Shown here piece after piece: positions 26,355 to 33,913 of a stretch of DNA of 57,708 nucleotides. The notes below the pieces were generated by a model, which was given only the letters and a program-made list of their open reading frames with translations, searched no databases and had not been told where the DNA came from. The DNA comes from Erysipelotrichaceae bacterium. GTDB taxonomy: Bacteria > Bacillota_I > Bacilli_A > Acholeplasmatales > Anaeroplasmataceae. The number at the start of each line of letters is the position of its first letter. The first letter of the stretch is position 1. The stretch spans positions 1 to 57,708 of the forward strand of contig SVAZ01000010.1 of NCBI GenBank assembly GCA_015059145.1, read 5' to 3'. Both the position numbers and the translations under genes were made by a program.

Positions 26355-26666
26355 ATGACTAATTTTTTAAAGAAAGCTTTTAATGATATGAAGGAAGGAG
26401 CAAAGGCTCAGCATGAGGTAACTAAGGCTGAATTTAAAGCAGTAAAAGCGGAATCAAAGGCTATTTTTGAAGAGAATAGAGGTAAGAACTCATTTAAAAG
26501 AGCAAAGGAGAATGCTAAAAAAAGCTGGGATGATGCTCATATGAGTCCATCTGAAAGAACTCAAAAGATGCGTAAGGAGCAGGCCTTAAGGGTTGAAAAT
26601 GCAAATGAGAGATTAAAAGAAGCAGAGAAAAGAATTGAGGCTACTAAGGAATATCGTAACAATTAA
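26355..26666 (+). CDS. highly charged helical protein
   Basis: A 103-residue lysine/glutamate/alanine-rich protein predicted as one or two long helices (KAQHEVTKAEFKAVKAESKA; VENANERLKEAEKRIEATKE). No membrane segment or signal peptide. The site AAGGAG precedes the ATG; a seven-codon mini-ORF (26319-26342, MQIYIKC) ends just before that site. The upstream 19-bp match to 22595 makes it a likely member of the two-component regulon. Function unknown. Confidence 0.7.
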   Translation: MTNFLKKAFNDMKEGAKAQHEVTKAEFKAVKAESKAIFEENRGKNSFKRAKENAKKSWDDAHMSPSERTQKMRKEQALRVENANERLKEAEKRIEATKEYRNN

Positions 26667-26670
26667 TATA

Positions 26671-26702
26671 AAGGCCATTATTTGATAATGGCTTTTATTT
26701 TG
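26671..26702 (+). terminator. terminator after the helical protein
   Basis: AAGGCCATTAT (26671-26681) pairs with ATAATGGCTTT (26685-26695), loop TTG region, followed by a T-rich tract. Confidence 0.85.
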
Positions 26703-26776
26703 TTAAAATATGTTATTTTAAGAATATAATTGATAATTTTAAATAAAAATATTAATATATGAAATAGGTGATAATA

Positions 26777-27265
26777 ATGTTTAAGAAATACAATTGGCAG
26801 CAGCCGATATATAAAAATGATTTGTTAATGGTTTTACTTAATGGCTTTTTGGCTTGTCTATTAGGTGGAATATTAGGAGGACTATTAGATTATTTATTAG
26901 GTGGTATAATTGGTGTACCTATTTCTATTAGCTTGTTTTTATTTTGCTACATGATTGGTACAAGAATGAATAAGGGCTATATTTCATATCATATTTTATA
27001 TCCAGTATTATCGATAGTATTTTTGCTTTTAGCAATGCTATTTTGTAATATGACTTATGTATTATGCTTGCTAAGAGGCGCAGGCTTTTGGGCTTATTTA
27101 GGAACTGGAGCATTTTATTTAACTACTTTTTTTGGATTTATTATTGATATAGTAAATAGCTTTATTAATTTTAGTTTATTAGGGCTTATATTATCACTTG
27201 TTAATTGTGGTATTACTATATATGCATTCTTTTTATGCTATAGGCTAGTTAAGGGTAAAAATTAG
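26777..27265 (+). CDS. small multi-pass membrane protein
   Basis: A 162-residue protein with four to five hydrophobic segments and a glycine-rich first pair (CLLGGILGGLLDYLLGGIIG). Not recognised. The ATG at 26777 has AGGTG 7 bp upstream; a GTG at 26768 overlaps that site. It stands between the two-component cluster and eno and need not belong to either. Confidence 0.7.
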   Translation: MFKKYNWQQPIYKNDLLMVLLNGFLACLLGGILGGLLDYLLGGIIGVPISISLFLFCYMIGTRMNKGYISYHILYPVLSIVFLLLAMLFCNMTYVLCLLRGAGFWAYLGTGAFYLTTFFGFIIDIVNSFINFSLLGLILSLVNCGITIYAFFLCYRLVKGKN

Positions 27266-27268
27266 AAC

Positions 27269-27290
27269 AAGCGTTATAAAAACGTTTTCT
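27269..27290 (+). terminator. weak hairpin after the membrane protein gene
   Basis: AAGCGTT (27269-27275) and AACGTTT (27281-27287) pair with one G-U, then TCTT. Weak but the only candidate here. Confidence 0.4.
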
Positions 27291-27310
27291 TAATCAAAAA
27301 AACTATAATA

Positions 27311-27340
27311 TTGGAATTTGAAGGAAAGTTATAGTATAAT
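27311..27340 (+). promoter_or_regulatory. eno promoter
   Basis: TTGGAA (27311-27316), 18 bp, TATAAT (27335-27340), 49 bp before the eno ATG. Confidence 0.65.
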
Positions 27341-27383
27341 ACTAATGGTTAAAAATAAGAATAAATTATTTAAGGAGATGTAA

Positions 27384-28700
<1,317 letters not shown>

Positions 28701-28710
28701 TTAAAAATTT

Positions 28711-28746
28711 AAAGGAAATTTTATTAATTAAAATTTCCTTTTATTT
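28711..28746 (+). terminator. terminator of eno
   Basis: AAAGGAAATTTT (28711-28722) and AAAATTTCCTTT (28730-28741) form a 12-bp stem just before the tRNA gene. Confidence 0.8.
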
Positions 28747-28748
28747 CT

Positions 28749-28823
28749 AGCGGCTTCGCCAAGCGGTAAGGCAACGGACTCTGACCCCGTTATTCACAGG
28801 TTCGATCCCTGTAGCCGCTGCCA
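28749..28823 (+). tRNA. tRNA-Gln, anticodon CTG
   Basis: Acceptor stem AGCGGCT/AGCCGCT, D arm GCC...GGC with AAGCGGTAA loop, anticodon loop CTCTGAC giving CTG, T arm ACAGG/CCTGT with TTCGATC loop, discriminator G and encoded CCA. The anticodon stem has an A-C mismatch at its last pair (31-39), and the first acceptor pair is A-U where bacterial tRNA-Gln commonly has U-A. No promoter of its own is evident; it may be read through from eno. Confidence 0.92.
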
Positions 28824-28846
28824 TCTATTTTTAAAGGAGAATTCCT

Positions 28847-29389
28847 ATGGTAGTTTACAATAAGACTGAATTAAATAAGGAAGAGGTTTTTGCCTCATTA
28901 GTTAGACAAACAAGAAGACAACAGCTTAGTAAATTTATTTTATCGGCTATTGTTTTAATTTGTGGTTTAATATTAACTATCTATGGTTCACTTAATGAGG
29001 ATTCTAATTATGCTGGTGTTGGTTATGCACTTTTAGCATTTGGTATGATGTATCTTGTTTTAGCTATAATTACTATTATCAAGGCTCCTAAGAATGTTTC
29101 TAAGCAAAATGAGGAAATCTTAAATGATGCAATGATATATGATTATACCTTTAAGGAGCATAGCTTTCAGGTAAATATTACAACTGGTGGTAAAATTACT
29201 AAGCTTCCTTATAAATATGAAAATATTAAAAAGCTTTATGAATATGAGAATAGATATGAACTAAAGCTTACGGATAATTTGATTTTATTTATTTATAAGA
29301 ATGGCTTTACAGCTGAAAGAGCAGAAGAATTTTTCAAAAAGAATCTTTCTATTAATAAGAAAAAGATTATAAATAAAATAAATGAATAA
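28847..29389 (+). CDS. membrane protein with YcxB-like domain
   Basis: Two membrane segments (about 27-48 and 55-79) followed by a soluble beta-rich domain: YDYTFKEHSFQV, then KLPYKYENIKKLYEYENRYEL and FIYKNGFTAERAEEFFKKNL. This is the pattern of YcxB-like proteins of unknown function. 180 aa, AAAGGAG before the ATG. Its stop lies immediately before the left palindrome of the insert at 29391. Confidence 0.8.
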   Translation: MVVYNKTELNKEEVFASLVRQTRRQQLSKFILSAIVLICGLILTIYGSLNEDSNYAGVGYALLAFGMMYLVLAIITIIKAPKNVSKQNEEILNDAMIYDYTFKEHSFQVNITTGGKITKLPYKYENIKKLYEYENRYELKLTDNLILFIYKNGFTAERAEEFFKKNLSINKKKIINKINE

Positions 29390-29620
29390 AAGGACTAATA
29401 TTTGAATATTAGTCCTCAGACTGTCGACAAAGTTGGCGGTCTTTTCTTTTGTCTAGAGTTATACAGTGGATAAGTATTTCTGGTTTATAGATGGTTTTTA
29501 GGTTTAGACTTTACAGAATCAGTTCCTCATTTTTCCTCCTTAGGCTGTTTTAGGTGTGTAGCCTCCACCATAGATTTAAAATGTTGCATTTCTTTTAGGT
29601 TGTAATTGCTCTCAACCAAG

Positions 29621-29652
29621 TATAAAAAAAGCCATCCTCTTTCAGATGACTT
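29621..29652 (-). terminator. minus-strand terminator inside the insert
   Basis: On the minus strand AAGTCATC and GATGGCTT pair with one G-U around an 8-base loop, followed by seven T (plus coordinates 29629-29652, T tract 29624-29630). It would end a transcript coming from the ORF at 29796-30101 after crossing the antisense RNA gene. The 29433-29620 stretch left of it holds only a 41-codon open stretch on the minus strand (NYNLKEMQHFKSMVEATHLK within it), not recognised. Confidence 0.6.
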
Positions 29653-29664
29653 TAATTATTAAAT

Positions 29665-29692
29665 TTGACATATTTAATATATTTGGTAAAAT
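29665..29692 (+). promoter_or_regulatory. strong promoter of the structured RNA
   Basis: TTGACA (29665-29670), 16 bp, TAAAAT (29687-29692). An overlapping TATAAT at 29692-29697 has poor spacing. Confidence 0.65.
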
Positions 29693-29703
29693 ATAATTAG
29701 AAT

Positions 29704-29798
29704 AGATAGTGTAAGGTGGAGATATTTGAGGCGCCATGCTTTCGATGCAAATCGATTGGTGATCCCAGTAAGCCTCTCTGGGTACACTATCTTTTTTA
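29704..29798 (+). ncRNA. unidentified compact pseudoknotted small RNA
   Basis: The ends pair AGATAGTGTA (29704-29713) with TACACTATCT (29783-29792), and a T6 run follows, so the closing stem doubles as a terminator. Inside are CGCCA/TGGTG (29732-29736/29757-29761) carrying a TCGAT-GCAA-ATCGA GNRA hairpin (29742-29755), and CCCAG/CTGGG (29764-29768/29778-29782). The last loop contains GCCTC (29772-29776), complementary to GAGGC (29728-29732), giving a pseudoknot. It has a good promoter and no ORF. It lacks SRP RNA, tmRNA, RNase P and common riboswitch signatures. Confidence 0.7.
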
Positions 29799-30101
29799 TT
29801 TTGACAAAGGATAACTACTTACGACAGTGTATATGTATTCACTGTCTTTTTCTTTCTCAATAGTAGTTTGCATATATAATTTATTTATACCTTTTCTTTT
29901 TCTTGATTTTTCACCAAAATATGAATATAAATATATTTTATTATTAACAGCTTCAAAAAATTTAGTTTTTAAAATGCTCTTTTTTATACATTCTATATAG
30001 TAATCATCTATTTCTTTTTCATGGTCTAAAATAATATGTTCAGAAGAACCTTGCCTTTTAGGCGTAGGATTTCTAAAAAACGATTTTAGTTTTATTATCA
30101 A
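29796..30101 (-). CDS. short toxin-like ORF of uncertain start
   Basis: The 101-codon reading ends NKLYMQTTIEKEKDSEYIYT then VVSSYPLSK; a closing strand of the form Y-T-V-V-x-x-Y-P is common at the C terminus of barnase/EndoU/RelE-fold RNase toxins, so it may be an RNase-toxin domain. This is weak evidence. The start is doubtful: the TTG at 30101 lies in a hairpin without a proper ribosome site, and two codons upstream an in-frame TAG cuts off an ATG-started stretch (MTSENNQD). The gene may be truncated. It converges on the structured RNA and their 3' ends overlap. Confidence 0.4.
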   Translation of the reverse strand: MIIKLKSFFRNPTPKRQGSSEHIILDHEKEIDDYYIECIKKSILKTKFFEAVNNKIYLYSYFGEKSRKRKGINKLYMQTTIEKEKDSEYIYTVVSSYPLSK

Positions 30102-30190
30102 GACCTAGTCTTGATTATTTTCGCTTGTCATAATTTAATTAAATTAGCAAGAATACTCCATAAGAGAGCTTCTAATATTATTAAGTATTT

Positions 30191-30220
30191 AAGATTTTTC
30201 TTCAGAAAAGTCTTTTTTTA
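30191..30220 (+). terminator. plus-strand hairpin with T tract inside the insert
   Basis: AAGATTTTT (30191-30199) pairs with AAAAGTCTT (30206-30214), loop CTTCAG, with one G-U pair, then TTTTTTA. No plus-strand gene is seen before it. Confidence 0.45.
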
Positions 30221-30240
30221 TCCGCATTCATCTTATAAAT

Positions 30241-30269
30241 AGAAAAAGGTACTTATAAAAAGTACCTTT
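30241..30269 (-). terminator. minus-strand hairpin after the GNAT gene
   Basis: AAAGGTACTT (30245-30254) and AAGTACCTTT (30260-30269) form a perfect 10-bp stem; on the minus strand it is followed by TTTTTCT. It is a plausible second terminator for the acetyltransferase gene at 30309. Confidence 0.65.
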
Positions 30270-30308
30270 GTCAACGCTCTGAGGACTAATATTCAAATAT
30301 TAGTCCTT

Positions 30309-30782
30309 TTATTTTAGCAGCATAACATAATCATCCATTACATAAGAATTGCCTATATCAGTTATTACAGATTTAATATTTTTAAATCCTAAATGCTGGT
30401 ATTTTTCATAAGCCTTTTTATTGTTTTTATTTACTGTTAGCTCGATAGGCAAATTAAATCCCCTTAAATATTCTATAGCCTTAGAGGCGTATCCTTTATT
30501 TTGATATTTTGGTAGAATATATAGTTTTGATAGAAATAATTTATCTACATTAAGCTTATATGATAGGAATCCTACAATATCATTTTTGTCATTTAAAATA
30601 TTTATAAAGGTATATCCATCGTTGATAGCCTCCTTGATGCTATCAATTGAAAGATATTTATTTAGCATATATTGGATTTGTTCAATTGATAAAATGTCCT
30701 TATAGGCAATAGGCCATATTATAGATGACATCATGGATACATTCTTAATATCCTCTAAATTTTCAACTAATTTATAGTTCAT
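30309..30782 (-). CDS. GNAT-family N-acetyltransferase
   Basis: 157 residues with the GNAT core: FLSKLYILPKYQNKGYASKA is the beta4/acetyl-CoA loop (Q/R-x-x-G-x-A pattern as QNKGYA), then ELTVNKNNKKAYEKYQHLGF is the conserved N-K-A-Y...LGF tail. Substrate unknown. The region just upstream carries a 17-bp tandem repeat that duplicates its ribosome site. Confidence 0.88.
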   Translation of the reverse strand: MNYKLVENLEDIKNVSMMSSIIWPIAYKDILSIEQIQYMLNKYLSIDSIKEAINDGYTFINILNDKNDIVGFLSYKLNVDKLFLSKLYILPKYQNKGYASKAIEYLRGFNLPIELTVNKNNKKAYEKYQHLGFKNIKSVITDIGNSYVMDDYVMLLK

Positions 30783-30785
30783 AAT

Positions 30786-30819
30786 ATATCACCATATAAA
30801 TTATATCACCATATAAATT
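30786..30819. repeat. 17-bp tandem direct repeat containing the ribosome site
   Basis: ATATCACCATATAAATT occurs at 30786-30802 and 30803-30819 without a gap. Read on the minus strand each copy carries GGTGATAT, so the acetyltransferase gene has two tandem Shine-Dalgarno-like sites; only the one nearest the ATG is correctly spaced. Confidence 0.9.
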
Positions 30820-30993
30820 ATTAAAAAGACTTGACTTTTATCTAGTTTTTGCTTTGAAAAACGATTAATTAGTCAAAAAATATGTAAAATAATGATATAT
30901 TTTAACATTTAGTACTAGATTTTTAAAAAGATTGTTGTAAAATAAAAGTAGCTAGTACGATTTTATAATAATTTAATAAGGAAGGAGTATTCT

Positions 30994-31146
30994 ATGTTTA
31001 CAATTGAGAACGTTATAGTTTTAGCAATTGTTTTAACAGTAGTATTATTAATTGGCCTATTTATTTTTGGATATGTCCTTTCTAATCTAATTATTAGCGA
31101 GGGTAGGCGAAATAAGACTACATCTGAATTCTATACTACTAGGTAA
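30994..31146 (+). CDS. small single-pass membrane protein, 50 aa
   Basis: MFTIENVIVLAIVLTVVLLI opens a 50-residue peptide with one membrane helix (about 7-31) and a positively charged tail rich in R and T. The strong AAGGAAGGAG site and the terminator directly after it show it is a real gene. No family is recognised. It lies between a GNAT gene on the other strand and dacF, with its own transcript. Confidence 0.75.
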   Translation: MFTIENVIVLAIVLTVVLLIGLFIFGYVLSNLIISEGRRNKTTSEFYTTR

Positions 31147-31180
31147 AGAAGAGAGAATAAACTCTCTTCTTTGCTTTTTT
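31145..31180 (+). terminator. terminator of the 50-aa membrane protein gene
   Basis: AAAGAAGAGAG (31145-31155) and CTCTCTTCTTT (31162-31172) form a perfect 11-bp stem, then GCTTTTTT. Confidence 0.92.
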
Positions 31181-31225
31181 AGTACTATGCTTATTAATAA
31201 TACATATAATTAATTGGTGAGCTTA

Positions 31226-32362
31226 ATGAAAAGAATATTTTCAATTATTGGTATATTTACTATTTTTTTATTGTTATTTAATTTAACGGTTTCAGCAGAA
31301 GAGGAATTAGGATTAATAGAAAATGCTAAGTCTGGTATTTTAATTGAGCAATCAACAGGAGCTATACTTTATGAGAAGGAAAAGGATAGAAGATTATCAC
31401 CTGCATCAATGACTAAAATAATGACATTATTATTAATATATGAGGCAATGGAAAATAATCGATTTGATAAGAATACAATTCTTACAACATCAGAATATGC
31501 TGCAAGCATGGGTGGAAGTCAGGTATACCTTGAGCCTAATGAAAAGATTAGCGTTGATGAGGCAATTAAATGTGTATGTGTGGCTTCAGCTAATGACTGT
31601 GCTGTATTATTAGCAGAGGAGGTAAGTGGTAGTGAAAATGAGTTTGTTAGAAGAATGAATGAAAAATCTAAGGAGCTTGGCTGCTTAAATACTAACTTTT
31701 CTGATTGTACTGGCTTGACTAGTGATAATCATTATACCTCGGCTTATGATCTTGCCATAATATCTAAAGAGCTATTAAATAAATATCCTGAGGTCAATGA
31801 ATACACATCTATCCAAGAGGATTATATTAGAAAAAATACATCTTCACCTTTTTGGCTTGTGAATACAAATAAAATGATAGGTAGAGTTGAGGGTCTTAAT
31901 GGGCTTAAGACTGGATATACCTCTTTTAGTGGATACTGTATTACTCTTTCTATGAATAAAGATAATATGGATTTAATTAGTGTAGTCTTTGGATATTCTA
32001 ATTCAACAACTAGAAATGTAGAGTCTTTAGCATTATTAAAATATGGCTTTTCTAATTATAAAATAGACACAATTTTAAAAAAAGGTGATGTATTAGGGGA
32101 GATTGATCATATCCTTTTTAAAAATAAAGTTACTATAATAGTAGATAATGATATTAAAAATGTTACAAAAAAAGGTGAAAGCTTTGAATATTCATATGAA
32201 TATGATTATGAAATTAATAACAATTCATGTGATGGTAACGTTAAAGTATATAAGGATAATAATGTTATTACAAATAATTCAATAACTACTGATAATATAA
32301 TTGAAAGAAGAAATATAATAGAGCTGGTTGGAGAGATTTTTAAAAGAAGCTTTTGTCAGTGA
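31226..32362 (+). CDS. dacF: D-alanyl-D-alanine carboxypeptidase, DacF/PBP5 type (S11)
   Basis: Trims the terminal D-Ala from peptidoglycan stem peptides outside the cell. N-terminal signal peptide (residues 1-24, cleavage after VSA), active-site SMTK with Ser61 and Lys64, SAN at 121-123, and KTG at 228-230. A C-terminal beta domain follows, but no obvious C-terminal amphipathic anchor. ATG at 31226 with GGTGA upstream gives 378 aa. In Bacillus dacF is sporulation-linked; here the neighbours do not decide this. Confidence 0.93.
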   Translation: MKRIFSIIGIFTIFLLLFNLTVSAEEELGLIENAKSGILIEQSTGAILYEKEKDRRLSPASMTKIMTLLLIYEAMENNRFDKNTILTTSEYAASMGGSQVYLEPNEKISVDEAIKCVCVASANDCAVLLAEEVSGSENEFVRRMNEKSKELGCLNTNFSDCTGLTSDNHYTSAYDLAIISKELLNKYPEVNEYTSIQEDYIRKNTSSPFWLVNTNKMIGRVEGLNGLKTGYTSFSGYCITLSMNKDNMDLISVVFGYSNSTTRNVESLALLKYGFSNYKIDTILKKGDVLGEIDHILFKNKVTIIVDNDIKNVTKKGESFEYSYEYDYEINNNSCDGNVKVYKDNNVITNNSITTDNIIERRNIIELVGEIFKRSFCQ

Positions 32363-32444
32363 AAAAAAATCGACAAAAAGTGCTGTCAAGTCTTTTATTA
32401 TAAAAAGTTTAGATATATAATCATAGTACAAAGAGGTAAGTGCT

Positions 32445-32615
32445 ATGGACGAGGATTTATTAGAGTTTGAGGATTATATTGAGGATTTTTATGAATTCAA
32501 TTTACTTGATTTATTAGATGAGGATGATATTGCTTTAGCAGACAGGTCTAGATATGAAATAGAAAATGATCCAACATGTATAAAAATCATCAATAAAAAC
32601 GATTCGAAAAAGTAG
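32445..32615 (+). CDS. small acidic protein, 56 aa
   Basis: A 56-residue, strongly acidic peptide (MDEDLLEFEDYIEDFYEFNL at the start) with AGAGGTAAG before the ATG. TATAAT at 32416-32421 is a candidate -10. Its stop codon is in the stem of a strong terminator. No family recognised; the gene is too short to be confirmed by composition alone. Confidence 0.65.
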   Translation: MDEDLLEFEDYIEDFYEFNLLDLLDEDDIALADRSRYEIENDPTCIKIINKNDSKK

Positions 32616-32648
32616 GTAATGGTCTTTAACCATTGCCTATTTTTTTTA
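32613..32648 (+). terminator. terminator of the 56-aa acidic protein gene
   Basis: TAGGTAATGGT (32613-32623) pairs with ACCATTGCCTA (32629-32639) with one G-U, then T8. Confidence 0.9.
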
Positions 32649-32679
32649 ATATTTTTTGTAATATTATAGCGTTTACATA

Positions 32680-32708
32680 TTTATTTGTATAAAATAGTGT
32701 GATATAAT
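32680..32708 (+). promoter_or_regulatory. promoter of the VTT protein gene
   Basis: An extended -10 TGATATAAT (TATAAT at 32703-32708) with a weak TTTATT (32680-32685) 17 bp upstream. Confidence 0.5.
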
Positions 32709-32758
32709 AACATAGAAACAAAAAGTTTAAAAAAAATGATGAAATGTGGTAAGCATTT

Positions 32759-33529
32759 ATGAAGGAATTTTTAGTTAAAAATAAGAAGAGAATTTTATAT
32801 TTTTTATTGGTTTTAGCAATATTATGTGCTATTTCTGGTATTGTTGCATTAATTTTATTTGGTTTTGGGATTATTAATTTTGATGATGGTCTTGCCTTTA
32901 ATACAGAATTATTTAATTCATTTAAAAACACATGGTATGGTTGGATAATGTTTATGCTATTACAATCATTATTGACTATTTTATTATGTATAATTCCAGG
33001 ATGCTCAATGGCATTTATATTATTAAGTACTCAAATATATGCTGATAATCTTGGACTTGCCTTCTTACTATCATTCTTAAGTGTAATGATGTCTAGTACT
33101 GTAATGTATTTGATTGGTAGAATTGGTGGATATAAGATTTGTAGTAAAATATTAGGTGAAGAGGATTGTGATAAATCACTTGAGCTATTAAGAGTTAAGG
33201 GTACAATTTATTTCCCTTTAATGATGCTATTCCCAATATTTCCTGATGATGCTTTAGTTATGATGGCAGGAACTACAAGGATGAAGCTTAAATGGTTTAT
33301 TCCTTCAATTGTATTTGGTCGTGGTATTGGTATTATTACTATTGTATTTGGATTCTCAATTATTCCTTTTGATGAATTTACTTCATTATATGATTGGTTA
33401 ATTCTTGCTACAGTGTTATTATTCTGGATTATGATGCTATTTAAGGCAGCACACAAGTTTAATGACTATTTGGCTAAAAGAAAAGCTAAGGCTGAAGAAA
33501 AAGCTAAATCAGAGGATCAAATTTATTAA
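32759..33529 (+). CDS. TVP38/TMEM64 (VTT/DedA-like) membrane protein
   Basis: A 256-residue integral membrane protein with about five membrane segments. The SNARE-associated/VTT core is visible: IPGCSMAFILLSTQIYADNL, YLIGRIGGYKI and the re-entrant LFPIFPDDALVMMAGTTRM. Members of this group are linked to lipid scrambling and envelope maintenance. The C-terminal tail is lysine/alanine-rich. Confidence 0.88.
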   Translation: MKEFLVKNKKRILYFLLVLAILCAISGIVALILFGFGIINFDDGLAFNTELFNSFKNTWYGWIMFMLLQSLLTILLCIIPGCSMAFILLSTQIYADNLGLAFLLSFLSVMMSSTVMYLIGRIGGYKICSKILGEEDCDKSLELLRVKGTIYFPLMMLFPIFPDDALVMMAGTTRMKLKWFIPSIVFGRGIGIITIVFGFSIIPFDEFTSLYDWLILATVLLFWIMMLFKAAHKFNDYLAKRKAKAEEKAKSEDQIY

Positions 33530-33547
33530 TAATATTATTAAAATTAG

Positions 33548-33584
33548 CATGATATCTAACGCTGTTAGATGTCATGTTTTTTTA
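33548..33584 (+). terminator. terminator of the VTT protein gene
   Basis: CATGATATCTAAC (33548-33560) pairs with GTTAGATGTCATG (33564-33576) with one G-U, loop GCT, then T7. Confidence 0.9.
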
Positions 33585-33633
33585 TTTCCATTTGAATTGA
33601 TTTGATGAAATGGTAATGTTAAAATAGTAATAG

Positions 33634-33835
33634 AATATTTCATTTCATAATTATATAAGAGAGGTAAGCTTTGCTAATGACCTTTTTGAGCTTTAGTAAG
33701 AAGACTTAAGCGATATAACGGTATTGGTAGTTCTAACACTTATGATTATAATGTATCACTTTCTAAGGAGTATTTACAGCCGAGGAGGCTGAATATTGGT
33801 ATAATCTAGTTAAGCTTGCATTGGGGTATGAATAG
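33634..33835 (+). pseudogene. decayed coding remnant upstream of spoIVA
   Basis: The 412-bp gap between the VTT gene and spoIVA holds coding-looking fragments in successive frames. From 33634 a stretch ends SFANDLFEL before TAG; from 33690 a second frame reads RYNGIGSSNTYDYNVSLSKE; from 33773 a third reads FTAEEAEYWYNLVKLALGYE and stops at 33835. Two frameshifts and a stop would join them. The YNGxGxxNxY string recalls muramidase/lytic transglycosylase C termini, but this is only a resemblance. TTGATT-17-TAAAAT (33597-33625) upstream and a terminator after it would fit either a dead gene or a non-coding RNA. Confidence 0.4.
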
Positions 33836-33860
33836 GAATTAGAATGATTAAAGATATAAG

Positions 33861-33883
33861 GAACGCTTTGGCGTTCTTTTTTT
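33861..33883 (+). terminator. intrinsic terminator before spoIVA
   Basis: GAACGC (33861-33866) and GCGTTC (33871-33876), loop TTTG, then T7. It isolates spoIVA from upstream transcription. Confidence 0.85.
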
Positions 33884-33884
33884 G

Positions 33885-33913
33885 TAATATATAAAGATTA
33901 TTTTGCATATGCT
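33885..33913 (+). promoter_or_regulatory. candidate sigma-E-type promoter of spoIVA
   Basis: TAATATA (33885-33891), 14 bp, CATATGCT (33906-33913) resembles the sporulation sigma-E consensus KMATATT-N14-CATACANT, 29 bp before the start of a gene that sigma-E controls in Bacillus. The match is partial. Confidence 0.4.

Larger units (their letters stand above)
29391..30307. mobile_element. inverted-repeat-bounded insert, non-autonomous element candidate
   Basis: Each end is a 26-bp palindrome with arms AGGACTAATATT and AATATTAGTCCT (29391-29416 with centre TG; 30282-30307 with centre CA). Directly inside, CAGACTGTCGACAAAG (29417-29432) and, on the other strand, CAGAGCGTTGACAAAG (30281-30266) match 13 of 16. 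The insert sits exactly between the stop codons of two convergent genes. It holds a structured RNA on the plus strand and a short ORF on the minus strand, but no transposase gene is recognisable. The palindromes also look like terminators for the flanking genes. Confidence 0.5.

Noticed and set aside
29433-29620. Transposase fragment on the minus strand (NYNLKEMQHFK...)
   Set aside because: Only about 41 codons are open and no transposase motif can be named; kept as an unassigned stretch.
29704-29798. Identity of the small RNA as SRP RNA
   Set aside because: The conserved domain-IV elements (asymmetric loop and GGAA-type cap with AGCAGC) are missing on both strands.
32416-32421. Full promoter for the 56-aa acidic protein gene
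   Set aside because: TATAAT is present but no acceptable -35 box at 16-18 bp could be found, so no promoter feature was listed.
32626-32931. 101-codon minus-strand frame
   Set aside because: Antisense to the VTT protein gene and its promoter; low-complexity translation and no ribosome site.
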